41,080 nt of DNA from Brevinema andersonii (GTDB lineage Bacteria; Spirochaetota; DYKD01): contig DYKD01000001.1 of the NCBI GenBank assembly GCA_020722765.1, forward strand, positions 66,025-107,104, given 5' to 3'. Under the pieces are notes generated by a model. The model did not search any database. It worked only from the letters and a program-made list of their open reading frames with translations, and was not told the origin of the DNA. Made by a program: the position numbers and the translations under genes. Positions within the stretch are counted from its first letter, which is position 1; the number at the start of each line of letters is the position of its first letter. This document shows positions 1 through 8,998 of the stretch, one piece after another.

Positions 1-3000
1 CCTTTCACAACACTTGATTGGTTGGTGAAATATTTGCCAATGAAATTTGTGAGAAGAGTATAACCGGCAGGATAGTTGATGCGGACCTTATCGATAAAGT
101 CCGTACCTGTCCCTCTGTTGCTCACAACGTAAACAAAATCGTTTGAGACCGTGTCATAATCGATAGAAACAGGAGTGATATAGGCTGTTCCTTTCGCAGC
201 AGGCATGCTGAAGAGGATTCCAACCGATCCTTGGACAAAAGCCGCTTTATATCCGTCTCCCTTATTGACAGTAGATGGGAAAACGATATTGGTAGAGCCG
301 TTGCTAAATGTGTCAGTCAAGGTCAGAGAGAAAGCATCTGCCACTCCAAAATCAAGAGGTGGGTTATAATGGAACTGAATGTAATTGGCGAAATTTGAAA
401 CGGAACTTGCTGAAGAGCCTGAAACAACAACTGAAGAGAGCAACGTCGGATCAAAATAGAGACGCGCTCCTTCCAGTGTAGATGTTCCACCAGCACCTGC
501 ATTATTGATGGAATAGCCAACCACATTCGATGAAGTCGTGGTATCCAATGAATTAGGCGTGAGTGACACCAAGGGTGGTTTTACAAATCTGGTGATATCA
601 CTTAATCCTGTTGGAGGAGCAAGCTTAGTGAAAGAACCTGTGGATGTGTTCCTGGCAAAGCAGGTCCACTTGGAAGTATTATTCAGATTTGTAACAAGAT
701 CCGTGAGGGAGAATGTGACTACATCAGACATCCCTGTCCGTAGAAGTCCACTGGGTACATATTGGAGCGTATAACTTGTCAAGGTTCCGATCTTCCCTTG
801 TTTGATATCTCCCGCTCCTACAATCGTACTGTTTACAGAATAGACGTTCGAGAATGTAGAGGGGATGAGGAAAACAAGATCAAAAATATCATTACTTCCG
901 TCACCCACATTCCAGACAGTACAGCTCACATTGTTAGAGGTGGAGGTCGTGTAAATTTCTGTAGGTGAAACAGCCATCTGTGCTGAAGGCGATGGCATAA
1001 CAAAAGCAAGTTCCTGAGACTGGCCTCCCGTCGTATTGATATTGTAAGTCCAGCTGATATTCGATGCGTCCGCCATAAAAGATACATTCGTAGATCCATA
1101 TTTGAACTTGTCATGTGCCAAAAAGCGGATCACATCCGAATCCCCTGATGACAAAGGAGTTGTATAGATAAGGGTTATGCTGGAGATGTTTCCTGTCACT
1201 GAGAGAGCACCTAACTTAGAACTCGTCACCTTAGAAATATTTGTCAAAAGTGATGGAATCTTTATGACAACTTTATGATAAGGATTGGCATCACCAATAT
1301 TGTTCACCCTGTAATAGAAAATATTTGAACTGGCTGTTGAGGAGATAGAGTTCGGTGTTGCATAAGCATCAATTCTGGCACCAACAAATGTAATAACTTT
1401 TGTACCTCGAGAAACTGCTGATGTGGGAATATACCCGCTGCCATTATCAACAGAACAAGAAAGGGTATAACTTGACTGGGCAGATATGGCATAATGCAGC
1501 ATGAAAGAGATTTCGTCCTTCATTCCTGGAACAAGTCCACCCTGATTGTCATAACGAAGAGTGATAGTTCCTGCCCCATCATTGACAATGACATTTGAGG
1601 GAGACAAGAAAACACTTGTTGCAGAATAGATACTAAATGGTGAAGTGGGATATGTGAGCAATACATCATTGATCGAATTTCCACCATACCCCGTATTTGT
1701 TACAGTGAGCGTAAAGATATTGGAATTGGTAGAAACCAGACGTTGGATAGGCGAAATATAGGAATCTGCGGAAGCTGTAGTGAAAACAATGTTCAGGTCA
1801 TAACCTGATACCCCCTCAGCAACATCGAGATAACTGCCACCCGAATATGATACTGCTGCAGGCCATGGAATAGAAGCGTTGGTCTTATTGAATACATCTG
1901 CCACTTTCAATGTAATCTCATTAAAACCACCGGGATCAAGATCATTGACAGAATAATTGGCCCACACAAATCCGTTAGAAACAGAATATGTGGCAGAAGG
2001 CCATGTTCCTCTGGGATTAGTTACTACACTAAAACCGATAGGAATGGATACCTTGGAAGAGAGGAAAACCTTGCCTGTTTCTGGATTATCAATACGATAG
2101 ACTAAATAATTGGTAGAAGAGGCAGACTCAATAAATGGGGGTGTTTTGATATAAGCTGTCGGTTGTCCGAAAACCTGAATAGTCTTTGTTCCCCCTGAAA
2201 CTGTCCCCGTATCATAAAGCCCTTTGCCATCATTATTCTCAACTTTCAACTGGAAAAGGAGATTCGTAGTAATATTAAGGGTATTAGTGAATGCTAATGT
2301 GAGTATATTGGTAGCTTTGGCATCGAGACTGTTCTGGAGAAAACTGACAACAACACTTCCCGACTTGTTTGTTATCGTACTAAGAGACCAACTGCTATTG
2401 ACTCCAGTCACTTTTCCTTGGATAGCAGATGGCAACACCACGGTCATGCCAAGAAGTTCATTCTGGCCAACACCGTCATTTACCAAAAGACAAGTTATTG
2501 ATTCCGTCCGTTTAGTTACTGTTGAGAAAATGATGGGAGGAGAGAAAGATGCTCGAGCAGAAGGGGGAGGTATCTGGAAAAAGACCCTGTTTGTCTTTCC
2601 TACAGGTCTTGTTGTCGCTATTAAGGTTGATGTATTCATTGTCACCTTAGGAACTAGATCCCTATACGTCTCCAGACTGATAGAATCTGAGACGATCAAA
2701 CGGACAACATCAGACACTCCACCATCAAGCATATAGGAATTCTTATTGATCTTTGTACCACCCGTGATACCCCAGGAACCACCGAAGGCGCTGGTAGCAC
2801 TTGTGATTGTTACTCCGCCACCTGGAAAATCAACTTCCGCATATTCAATCTTATTTCCCACATCACCGAAGTTATTGAAAACGTAATAGAGAGTTGACAC
2901 AGTGATAGCTGTCAATACATAATTATTTGAAACATAGGAATGGACACGCACAGGTTGGGGAACAAAACTTATTGTCCTGGTCTCTTCAGGAGAGAGATCA

Positions 3001-3799
3001 GAGGCATTATTTCCTAAAGCCAGATTAGAAACGCGTGATGTAACAACATAACTTCCAGGAGTCTTATTTGTATACTTATCTGCTACTGTAAAATGAATCT
3101 CATCCTGGGCTCCCACAGGTATATTTGTCCCTTCAAAATTGTAATTGATGAAGATATTGGAAGTGGAAACCGCAATAGCCGCAGAAGAGACCAGGGAACT
3201 TGTCACCGCAGAGATATTATAGAACATATTTGTAGGCAAGGTAATTGTAGCATAATAAATGTCACCAGTAGGAGCTACATTCTTTATGATGTAGGCAAAA
3301 TGGTTGCTCCTGTCAGAAGTCCATACAACACCATCCAAAGGAGTCATCTTACAAGCCCCAATCGGCTGGGGATCAGTGATACGAAGATCATTCACAAAAC
3401 CCACAGTTGAAACGGGCATATATCCTTCTCCATTGCTGTTATTCACAACAGAAGTAAATGTGACATTCGTTGAAATCCCACCAGGGATGTTATGATAGGT
3501 CACAAATTTAATCTTATCAAAATTTCCCGGAAGGATTTTCAAAGCACTGTCTTCATAATGAACTGTTATAAAACTCACATTACCAATACGGCCAACAGGC
3601 ATGTGTATAAGGGCAATCCCGCTGGCAGCAGAGAGGACTTGGACCTGAGTGAATACAGAGGGGACATTGATGACAGCGTGATAGATATTGTTCCCAGGGG
3701 TTGTAGAGGCATTTCTTATCTTATATTCCACTGTATTCATGGTTATATTGTTGAAGAAAACCCTCGGGTCTCCAGAGGAAGGATAAGTGATCTCTGAAT
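1..3799 (-). repeat. About ten ~130-residue beta-sandwich repeats (type B) inside the giant gene
   Basis: Downstream of the type A repeats the protein continues with about ten units spaced about 390 bp. Landmarks are a start such as TSSN(I/V)xxYxxxN.G, a mid (I/V)P(S/T).(F/L)(T/S)N, an xGxxD(V/E)(I/V)xFxxxD motif, and an end like (V/S)NNGxG or N(K/N)GDGY. The last unit is cut by the window edge. They are much more diverged from each other than the type A repeats. Confidence 0.65.
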
Positions 3800-6701
3800 C
3801 TGCTTTTGGTGTTTCCCCGTTTACAGTACAGACCTGTGACTTATAAAGCGCATTGGTTGATGACTTCAATGATAACGCTGATAAATCCGTGCCATCAACA
3901 TAACTCACCCATTTCCAAGGTCCCTTCTCCACATTGCCAATCAGCCTGAACGAAAGAACATCCAAACCATCAGGAGAGGCTATTTTACTTGTTGAATAGT
4001 CCAGAAAGATATATTTCTTATTGGTTGGAAATGAGAACAGGTTCGTCCTTACAATCCTGACTAATGTAGCTTCATTCGTTCCCATGAGTACAGAATTGAA
4101 GTTTGTAATCTTCATATTTGTAAAGCCCTGAGGGATAAGAATAGCAGCTTTGGAGATAGATTCCCGACCAGGCAAGACTCCCGAAGTACTGAAATAGTAG
4201 TTGAAATTGTAGTCATTAGGCCCTTGATAGATGAGGGCAGGGTCAACCGAGGCAAAACATTCAGCAGGTTGATTGGGGACAATGATTACAGCTTTTGACT
4301 GGAAAGAGGAGTTTGTAAAGGTATTTGAGGAAACCGAAGAAAGCGAAACACCACTCACCCAACTTCGCCAGACAGCAGTACCGACAGTGACATTATTCAT
4401 AGCCCTGAAAGAGATGACATCCAGACCATTAGGAGAAGCTATCTTGTTGAATCCGTAATCAATGAGGATCACCTTTTTCTTAGTGAGATTTGTTGCAGAC
4501 CCTGTAAGATAGCCAAGGGAAATCCTGTGTTTTGCATTTGTGCCAAGGACAACAGACGCAAAATTTGTAAGTGTTGCGTTGGAGAACTCTGAAGGGATTT
4601 CAATGGCTGCGGAAGCTATATCCTCTCGTCCCATGGGGATTCCGGACGTACTTAGATAATAGGAGAACGTGAAATCCTGAACTGCCTGAAAAACGGAATT
4701 GGGAGATATAGAAGAGTAAGCAATACAAGGGCCTTTGGGGACGACAACACAACTTTTTGTAGCGTAATTGACATTCTCACCGTTTGTCAATGAGGAAGAC
4801 GACATGACAGTCTCACCATCACTCCAACTACGGAAATATCCAGTACCTGTTGTCACATTATTTCCCAAAATTGAGAAACCTATAACATCCAATCCCCCTG
4901 GAGAGACAATGGGAGATCCAGTATAATCAATTTTGATAATTCGGATTGAAGGAAGTCCTAGCAATGAGCCGTTTGTAACTACAACCTTATGCTTTGCATT
5001 AGTACCAAGTATGACAGATGAAAAATTAGTAACTGTGGTGCCATTTGAAAAATTTGATGGAACCTGGATTGCCAACCACTTGATGTCTTTTCTTCCCACA
5101 ACATCAGCAGTGCTTACATAATAGGAAAAATTATAGGTTCCCAAACCAAGATATGATTCAACCGGCGATACGGATGCATAAGCATAAGATGGTGACTTCT
5201 CGATCTGAATGGAAGAGGATCCACTTGCCATTTCTACGGCCTGTTCCCATCCAGCTGTTGAATATTTGTTCTTATTAGCAACAAGCATGGTATCATATTG
5301 TTCTGCTTTCACGTGAGCCTGGAATTGGGCTCCCGTAAAATAATTTGTAGCCTTAAGTTTCATGTAGACCTTGACAACTTCCTCCCCAGATGTGGACATA
5401 TTTGTAATCTGATCGCCAAGAATAAGGGTAAGGGTATCACCATTCGTTATAACACCGAAACGCCCTACTCCCGGATAATTAGTAGCGGAAACAACCAAAG
5501 GATAATACCTGAAAGGGAGAAGCCCTTTTTTGACACCTGTATCATCATAATAATTACTGACTGCTATACAATTCGTAATCGGTAAAGATGGCCAGAAAAA
5601 ATCGGATGGTTTTGTTATCTTTATAACGTTAACACCAGCGTTTGTAAGCCCGGTCTGCTTGAGAATCTGGTTTGAAATAGTCATAACGAGAGTCTTCACA
5701 TTGGTATTTACTGGGATGGAAGCAGGAGCCATAGAAATTCCCACATAATTTACCGCATTCTTGACTAAAACATCATCCCAATCGGCATCTTGTCTGAAAT
5801 CATTCCCACTACCGCTATTCGCATTGTTAGCTTGCTGAGCATGTCCTATCATGAATTGCATTCTATCGTTCCAGACAACCTGCCTTTCTCCGATATAACA
5901 CCATTCATTCGGCCAAGCTGCATCATTGTTATCTGGATCTGGATTTACAAAAAACTGGATAGCGTTGCCATTATGAATCATTCTAAAACCGACATTTGAG
6001 CTCTGTGCTATGCCATTATTAATATTTAATTGAAAGTCAAAGTTGACCATATTCGTAAGATTGATACTCCGGCCATCAGGTCGAATCCCATTGACCAAGT
6101 CAAGACTGTTTAATGCTGTCTCATAATACCCTATAACGCGTCTTCGATCACCGGCGCCCCAGACCCCCACTTCATTAGCAAACTCGATGGAATTGGCAAA
6201 CGTATCCCACATTCCTGCAGGATTTCCATATCCGTAAACCTTTGTTATTGGAGTCGTCTTTTCCTGAAAAAGCCACATACTCACCGAACAGTGCCGCCTT
6301 AAATCGGCAGTTGCCGTACTGTTTACTTCATAGTCTAACCAAGCGTATGTCCTTATAGCTTCCACACCAAAAGGATGATACGCTGTAGCTGAAAAACGAT
6401 TTGTATTATATGCATATCTTCCCATCCAATAACCGTTTCGCGCTCCCCCACCATCATTGGGAGTATTACGTAACTGTAATACACCTCCTGCTATCGTCAA
6501 TGTTGAAGGAGTCCCCCCAGCCACATCAGGAACAACAACACCATATTGGCGTCCATAAGCTATGAAATTGGACCACTCTGTCTGCGTAACTCCAAAATTA
6601 TCAGTGAACGGCTCTTTATAATACTTTGATTGTGAAAAAAGGTTATTGCTCGTTAAAAACATCACGAATAACAAGCTAATAGAAAGTACTAACTTTTTCA
6701 T
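1..6701 (-). CDS. Giant exported multi-repeat beta-sandwich protein (5' part; runs off the window edge)
   Basis: The frame is open without a stop from the ATG at 6701 to the left edge, at least 2233 codons, so the C-terminus is missing. An AGAGGTG ribosome site lies 6 nt before the ATG. Residues 1-24 form a Sec signal peptide (MKKLVLSISLLFVMF start, cut near LFSQS). Residues about 25-320 look like a LamG/concanavalin-like jelly roll: a DNF...W opening, many Trp/Asn/Gly residues, and a closing DADWDDVLVKN segment. Residues about 505-970 hold three tandem repeats of about 154 residues, and from about 970 onward come roughly ten domains of about 130 residues. All are rich in Thr, Asn, Ser and Val, as in beta-sandwich (Ig- or DUF11-like) domains. 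No catalytic motif was seen. A surface or secreted adhesin or matrix protein is likely, by inference; a carbohydrate-binding role for the N-terminal domain is possible. It is divergent from the HEAT gene at 7071. Confidence 0.88.
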   Translation of the reverse strand, partial: MKKLVLSISLLFVMFLTSNNLFSQSKYYKEPFTDNFGVTQTEWSNFIAYGRQYGVVVPDVAGGTPSTLTIAGGVLQLRNTPNDGGGARNGYWMGRYAYNTNRFSATAYHPFGVEAIRTYAWLDYEVNSTATADLRRHCSVSMWLFQEKTTPITKVYGYGNPAGMWDTFANSIEFANEVGVWGAGDRRRVIGYYETALNSLDLVNGIRPDGRSINLTNMVNFDFQLNINNGIAQSSNVGFRMIHNGNAIQFFVNPDPDNNDAAWPNEWCYIGERQVVWNDRMQFMIGHAQQANNANSGSGNDFRQDADWDDVLVKNAVNYVGISMAPASIPVNTNVKTLVMTISNQILKQTGLTNAGVNVIKITKPSDFFWPSLPITNCIAVSNYYDDTGVKKGLLPFRYYPLVVSATNYPGVGRFGVITNGDTLTLILGDQITNMSTSGEEVVKVYMKLKATNYFTGAQFQAHVKAEQYDTMLVANKNKYSTAGWEQAVEMASGSSSIQIEKSPSYAYASVSPVESYLGLGTYNFSYYVSTADVVGRKDIKWLAIQVPSNFSNGTTVTNFSSVILGTNAKHKVVVTNGSLLGLPSIRIIKIDYTGSPIVSPGGLDVIGFSILGNNVTTGTGYFRSWSDGETVMSSSSLTNGENVNYATKSCVVVPKGPCIAYSSISPNSVFQAVQDFTFSYYLSTSGIPMGREDIASAAIEIPSEFSNATLTNFASVVLGTNAKHRISLGYLTGSATNLTKKKVILIDYGFNKIASPNGLDVISFRAMNNVTVGTAVWRSWVSGVSLSSVSSNTFTNSSFQSKAVIIVPNQPAECFASVDPALIYQGPNDYNFNYYFSTSGVLPGRESISKAAILIPQGFTNMKITNFNSVLMGTNEATLVRIVRTNLFSFPTNKKYIFLDYSTSKIASPDGLDVLSFRLIGNVEKGPWKWVSYVDGTDLSALSLKSSTNALYKSQVCTVNGETPKADSEITYPSSGDPRVFFNNITMNTVEYKIRNASTTPGNNIYHAVINVPSVFTQVQVLSAASGIALIHMPVGRIGNVSFITVHYEDSALKILPGNFDKIKFVTYHNIPGGISTNVTFTSVVNNSNGEGYMPVSTVGFVNDLRITDPQPIGACKMTPLDGVVWTSDRSNHFAYIIKNVAPTGDIYYATITLPTNMFYNISAVTSSLVSSAAIAVSTSNIFINYNFEGTNIPVGAQDEIHFTVADKYTNKTPGSYVVTSRVSNLALGNNASDLSPEETRTISFVPQPVRVHSYVSNNYVLTAITVSTLYYVFNNFGDVGNKIEYAEVDFPGGGVTITSATSAFGGSWGITGGTKINKNSYMLDGGVSDVVRLIVSDSISLETYRDLVPKVTMNTSTLIATTRPVGKTNRVFFQIPPPSARASFSPPIIFSTVTKRTESITCLLVNDGVGQNELLGMTVVLPSAIQGKVTGVNSSWSLSTITNKSGSVVVSFLQNSLDAKATNILTLAFTNTLNITTNLLFQLKVENNDGKGLYDTGTVSGGTKTIQVFGQPTAYIKTPPFIESASSTNYLVYRIDNPETGKVFLSSKVSIPIGFSVVTNPRGTWPSATYSVSNGFVWANYSVNDLDPGGFNEITLKVADVFNKTNASIPWPAAVSYSGGSYLDVAEGVSGYDLNIVFTTASADSYISPIQRLVSTNSNIFTLTVTNTGYGGNSINDVLLTYPTSPFSIYSATSVFLSPSNVIVNDGAGTITLRYDNQGGLVPGMKDEISFMLHYAISAQSSYTLSCSVDNGSGYIPTSAVSRGTKVITFVGARIDAYATPNSISSTASSNIFYYRVNNIGDANPYHKVVIKIPSLLTNISKVTSSKLGALSVTGNISSITLIYTTPLSSGDSDVIRFLAHDKFKYGSTNVSFMADASNISWTYNINTTGGQSQELAFVMPSPSAQMAVSPTEIYTTSTSNNVSCTVWNVGDGSNDIFDLVFLIPSTFSNVYSVNSTIVGAGDIKQGKIGTLTSYTLQYVPSGLLRTGMSDVVTFSLTDLVTNLNNTSKWTCFARNTSTGSFTKLAPPTGLSDITRFVKPPLVSLTPNSLDTTTSSNVVGYSINNAGAGGTSTLEGARLYFDPTLLSSVVVSGSSASSVSNFANYIQFHYNPPLDFGVADAFSLTLTDTFSNGSTNIVFPSTVNKGDGYKAAFVQGSVGILFSMPAAKGTAYITPVSIDYDTVSNDFVYVVSNRGTGTDFIDKVRINYPAGYTLLTNFIGKYFTNQSSVVK
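3800..5185 (-). repeat. Three tandem ~154-residue protein repeats (type A) inside the giant gene
   Basis: Three consecutive units begin near 5185, 4720 and 4260, a period of about 460 bp. Each carries the same landmarks in order: a Tyr/Phe-x-Ser-(Ile/Val)-x-Pro start, (N/S)YY(V/L/F)STS, GR(K/E)(D/S)I, (I/V)P..F(S/T)N, a TNF.SV(I/V/L).GTN motif, a (I/L)DY...(I/V)(A/V)SP.GLDV(I/L)(S/G)F motif, and a W(S/V)SxxxG-type end. The units are diverged at the amino-acid level (my estimate is one third to one half identity), so this is an old duplication rather than a recent expansion. Confidence 0.8.
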
Positions 6702-6998
6702 AAAACACACCTCTGTATATTTTTTTCTCACCTTATATTATCGGCAGAACAGATCTTGCATATTAAGTTAAAATAGCAAAAAAAATAAACATATATTTAA
6801 TATTGCATATTTCATACCAAAGTTAAATTAAATAAAACTTGAAGTAACAATAAAAATAAATCCTTCCCCAAAAAGGCTGTGCAAGTGACTTGTACGGAAA
6901 TTTGATCCTAAAAAACCCTGTTTTTCACGATTGCCTGTGAAGTTGAGTTAAATGAGTTTATACTTTTCAATAAAAATTGATTTTTTTGTGATATCTTC
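6702..6998. other. AT-rich intergenic stretch between divergent genes
   Basis: No open frame of note. It must hold the promoter of the giant gene, but I found no convincing -35/-10 pair on the minus strand. Two small dyads are visible: CAAGT-G-ACTTG near 6892-6902 and TTCAC-8-GTGAA near 6925-6942. Neither has a recognisable identity. Confidence 0.4.
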
Positions 6999-7027
6999 TT
7001 GACAAATTAATGTAATCTTATTATTTT
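6999..7027 (+). promoter_or_regulatory. Promoter for the HEAT-like gene
   Basis: TTGACA (6999-7004), a 17-bp spacer, then TATTTT (7022-7027), overlapping a further TATAAT at 7027-7032. The predicted start lies about 35 nt before the ATG at 7071. Confidence 0.55.
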
Positions 7028-7070
7028 ATAATATGTACTTTAATTGTTTTTATATAAACCCAGTATTTTT

Positions 7071-8420
7071 ATGATAAAATTACAATCGGTTGTATTTTTC
7101 TTTTTAACAGCTTTTACTCTCCTCAACGCATCTTCCACTTTTGCGCAATTTCCTGTTTATCCCAAAACAGAATCTCTTAAGATAGATGTTTCAGAGATCA
7201 TGGCTTATGAGATTCTTTCTGATGTGTCAAAGTGGTTCCAACGGCATAATACAGATGCTTCACTTGAAAAATATTTCAAATCTCTTAAAACCGTATCAAA
7301 ATTGGATCTCAATCCGACCCTCTCAGCTATGGAATGGAAAGCCTTTCTCACAAGTCTTGCAGGCTATTCCACAGAGGAAAATATAAGTATGGACTCCTTG
7401 GTTTCGAAAAAAATCGATACCTCTCCTGAATATCTGCTTCTTTCCTGTGCTGTTAAAGTTATTTCGGGAACAACAATGCAGGAGAAACTGGCGGGGTTAG
7501 ATCTTGTGACTCGGAATTTTTCTACAAAGCAACTTTCTCCTTATGAAGTGGATGTTTTGAGTTCCGTGATTTTGTCTGCTCTTCAAGATGAAGAATCTCT
7601 TATAAGGTACAAAGCTGTCCTACTTGCAGGGCGCCTGAAGTTGAAAAATTATGTTTTAAGATATCTGACTTCGAAATTCAAGAATGAGAATAGCGACGAT
7701 TCCATGACAGCCGCTCTTGAAGCATCGTTGAATCTCATGGGGTTCCCCACTATCGCAAAAGCTATGATGTATGTTGTTGCCAATAAGAACCAGACCTCTT
7801 ATCCAAAGGATGGACAAGTATGGATGATTGATGACGTTGGAACGATGAAATCAGTGTCGAAATTTCTTATTAACAATGAAGGAAAAGCTTCTGCACAGGA
7901 AATTATGAGGGTTCTTTATTCTGCTGCCACTCTCGATTATGATCCTCATCTTACAACCGATGAACTTGAAAAATATGAAAATGTCAGCTACTATGATGAG
8001 GAATCCCTATCTAAATTCAAAACAGAAATCATTGCAGGTGACCCCTTCCTCAACAACTTAAGGATAATGGTTGAAGATCCTCTTCCTAAGAAAAGGATAG
8101 CAGCTCTGAAAGAACTGGAAAGTCATGGGCTTCTTGGTAAGTCCGGATATGCCATCATTCGTTCTCTGGCGAATACGGAGAGCATTCTGGTCCGGTTCCA
8201 CATGATAAAAGCTGCTGGTCTATCGGCGCAACCTGAAATTGGATTTGAGTTGATAGAATATCTCATAGATCCCTATTATACGGACATCACATTGGAATCC
8301 TTGATTAGGCTTGCCAATAAGGCTGTGATTCCAAAACTTCAGGAATGCAAGGGAAAATCCAAGGATTCCGTCGTATCCTATAAGATTGAGAAAGCGATAG
8401 CAAAGCTTAACAGTTATTAA
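7071..8420 (+). CDS. Exported HEAT/armadillo-like repeat protein
   Basis: The ATG at 7071 is preferred over an in-frame TTG at 7044 because it begins a clean Sec signal peptide (MIKLQSVVFFFLTAFTLL, cut near TFAQ); no strong ribosome site precedes either. The mature part is about 425 residues, helical, with HEAT-type paired helices. Examples are a segment with DEESLIRYKAVLLAGRL and a C-terminal segment with PLPKKRIAALKELESHG followed by SILVRFHMIKAAGL. Such repeats normally serve as protein-binding scaffolds; here the place would be the periplasm or the outer-membrane inner face. No enzymatic motif is visible. It appears monocistronic and ends 3 nt before the convergent TPR remnant. The specific function is unknown. 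Confidence 0.8.
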   Translation: MIKLQSVVFFFLTAFTLLNASSTFAQFPVYPKTESLKIDVSEIMAYEILSDVSKWFQRHNTDASLEKYFKSLKTVSKLDLNPTLSAMEWKAFLTSLAGYSTEENISMDSLVSKKIDTSPEYLLLSCAVKVISGTTMQEKLAGLDLVTRNFSTKQLSPYEVDVLSSVILSALQDEESLIRYKAVLLAGRLKLKNYVLRYLTSKFKNENSDDSMTAALEASLNLMGFPTIAKAMMYVVANKNQTSYPKDGQVWMIDDVGTMKSVSKFLINNEGKASAQEIMRVLYSAATLDYDPHLTTDELEKYENVSYYDEESLSKFKTEIIAGDPFLNNLRIMVEDPLPKKRIAALKELESHGLLGKSGYAIIRSLANTESILVRFHMIKAAGLSAQPEIGFELIEYLIDPYYTDITLESLIRLANKAVIPKLQECKGKSKDSVVSYKIEKAIAKLNSY

Positions 8421-8444
8421 GGGTTACGTCTCCCTTATCTTTTC
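8418..8444 (+). terminator. Weak possible terminator after the HEAT-like gene
   Basis: The inverted repeat TAAGGG (8418-8423, including the stop codon) and CCCTTA (8432-8437) is followed by TCTTTTC. The stem is short and the U tract is interrupted. Confidence 0.3.
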
Positions 8445-8630
8445 CAGGTATTCCTTTGTCTTCTGCTTCAATGCGTTGTCCCTATAGGAATTCCTTGCTG
8501 CTAGTTTGAAATATTGCGATGCGAGAATGTTCTCGTTCAGCATCAAGTAGGTCTCTCCTATATAATGATAGGGATCCGCATCTTCGATTTTTGACTGTGC
8601 AGTGGGTTATCAATAATCAAGAGCCTTATA
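8424..8630 (-). pseudogene. Decayed 3' end of a TPR-repeat protein gene
   Basis: On the minus strand, 60 codons are open from 8606 to a TAA at 8424-8426. They read as a typical tetratricopeptide end: DADPYHYIGETYLMLNEN, then ILASQYFKLAARNSYRDNAL, then a KTKEYLEKIRE tail. There is no usable start. In the same frame just upstream lie stops at 8607-8609 (TAA), 8610-8612 (TGA) and 8631-8633 (TAG), flanking YKALDY, which also fits a TPR helix. TGA from TGG and TAA from CAA would be single-base changes. The gene would have followed the FecR gene in the same operon. It is broken, not a short gene, as far as can be judged. Confidence 0.6.
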
Positions 8631-8998
8631 CTATAACCCTGCTTTCAGGTTGACCACTAACGTGGAGAAGACCTGGTCAGACTCGCTCTCAGATATACCA
8701 ACGCTCAATATAAAAATCGACGTTGTCCCAAAGTCAGTCCTTCTCTTTTCTCCAGCGGGTCATGACCCGCTGGAGGGAGTCTCCGAGTGGGAACATTTTA
8801 TTCTTAAGCAAAGTAGATTCGTTTTCAAACTTTTGGGAGCGTATCTCAAATATGGTCCAGATAAGAACATGAAAATGATGTCGTTTATCACATGGCAACC
8901 AACTTTGGGGCATTATCAAAAAAATCTCAATTAAAAAATGGCTGTAGAAATGAACCTAAACCAAATTCAAACAAAGAGGGATTAATAGACTTTTTAGG
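8631..8998. other. Gene-free stretch between TPR remnant and FecR gene; possible inserted repeat
   Basis: About 370 bp. Open frames on both strands (plus 8650-8934, minus 8734-8919) have no recognisable domains, no ribosome site and unconvincing composition. I do not call them genes. A perfect 26-bp palindrome lies at 8750-8775. The stretch separates FecR from the broken TPR gene and could be a degenerate insertion or a dispersed repeat; a genome-wide self-comparison would tell. Confidence 0.45.
8750..8775. repeat. Perfect 26-bp palindrome
   Basis: CTCCAGCGGGTCA is followed immediately by its exact reverse complement. As RNA it would form an 11-bp GC-rich stem closed by a CATG loop. No U tract follows on either strand, so it is not a standard intrinsic terminator. 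Confidence 0.75.

Noticed and set aside
538..5999. Many plus-strand open frames of 60-170 codons opposite the giant gene.
   Set aside because: The minus strand is open through the whole 6.7 kb in one frame with repeated domains. The plus-strand frames are low-complexity shadows without starts or ribosome sites.
8650..8934. Plus-strand frame of 94 codons starting at a TTG.
   Set aside because: No ribosome site, no recognisable domain, and the 26-bp palindrome lies inside it; treated as non-coding.
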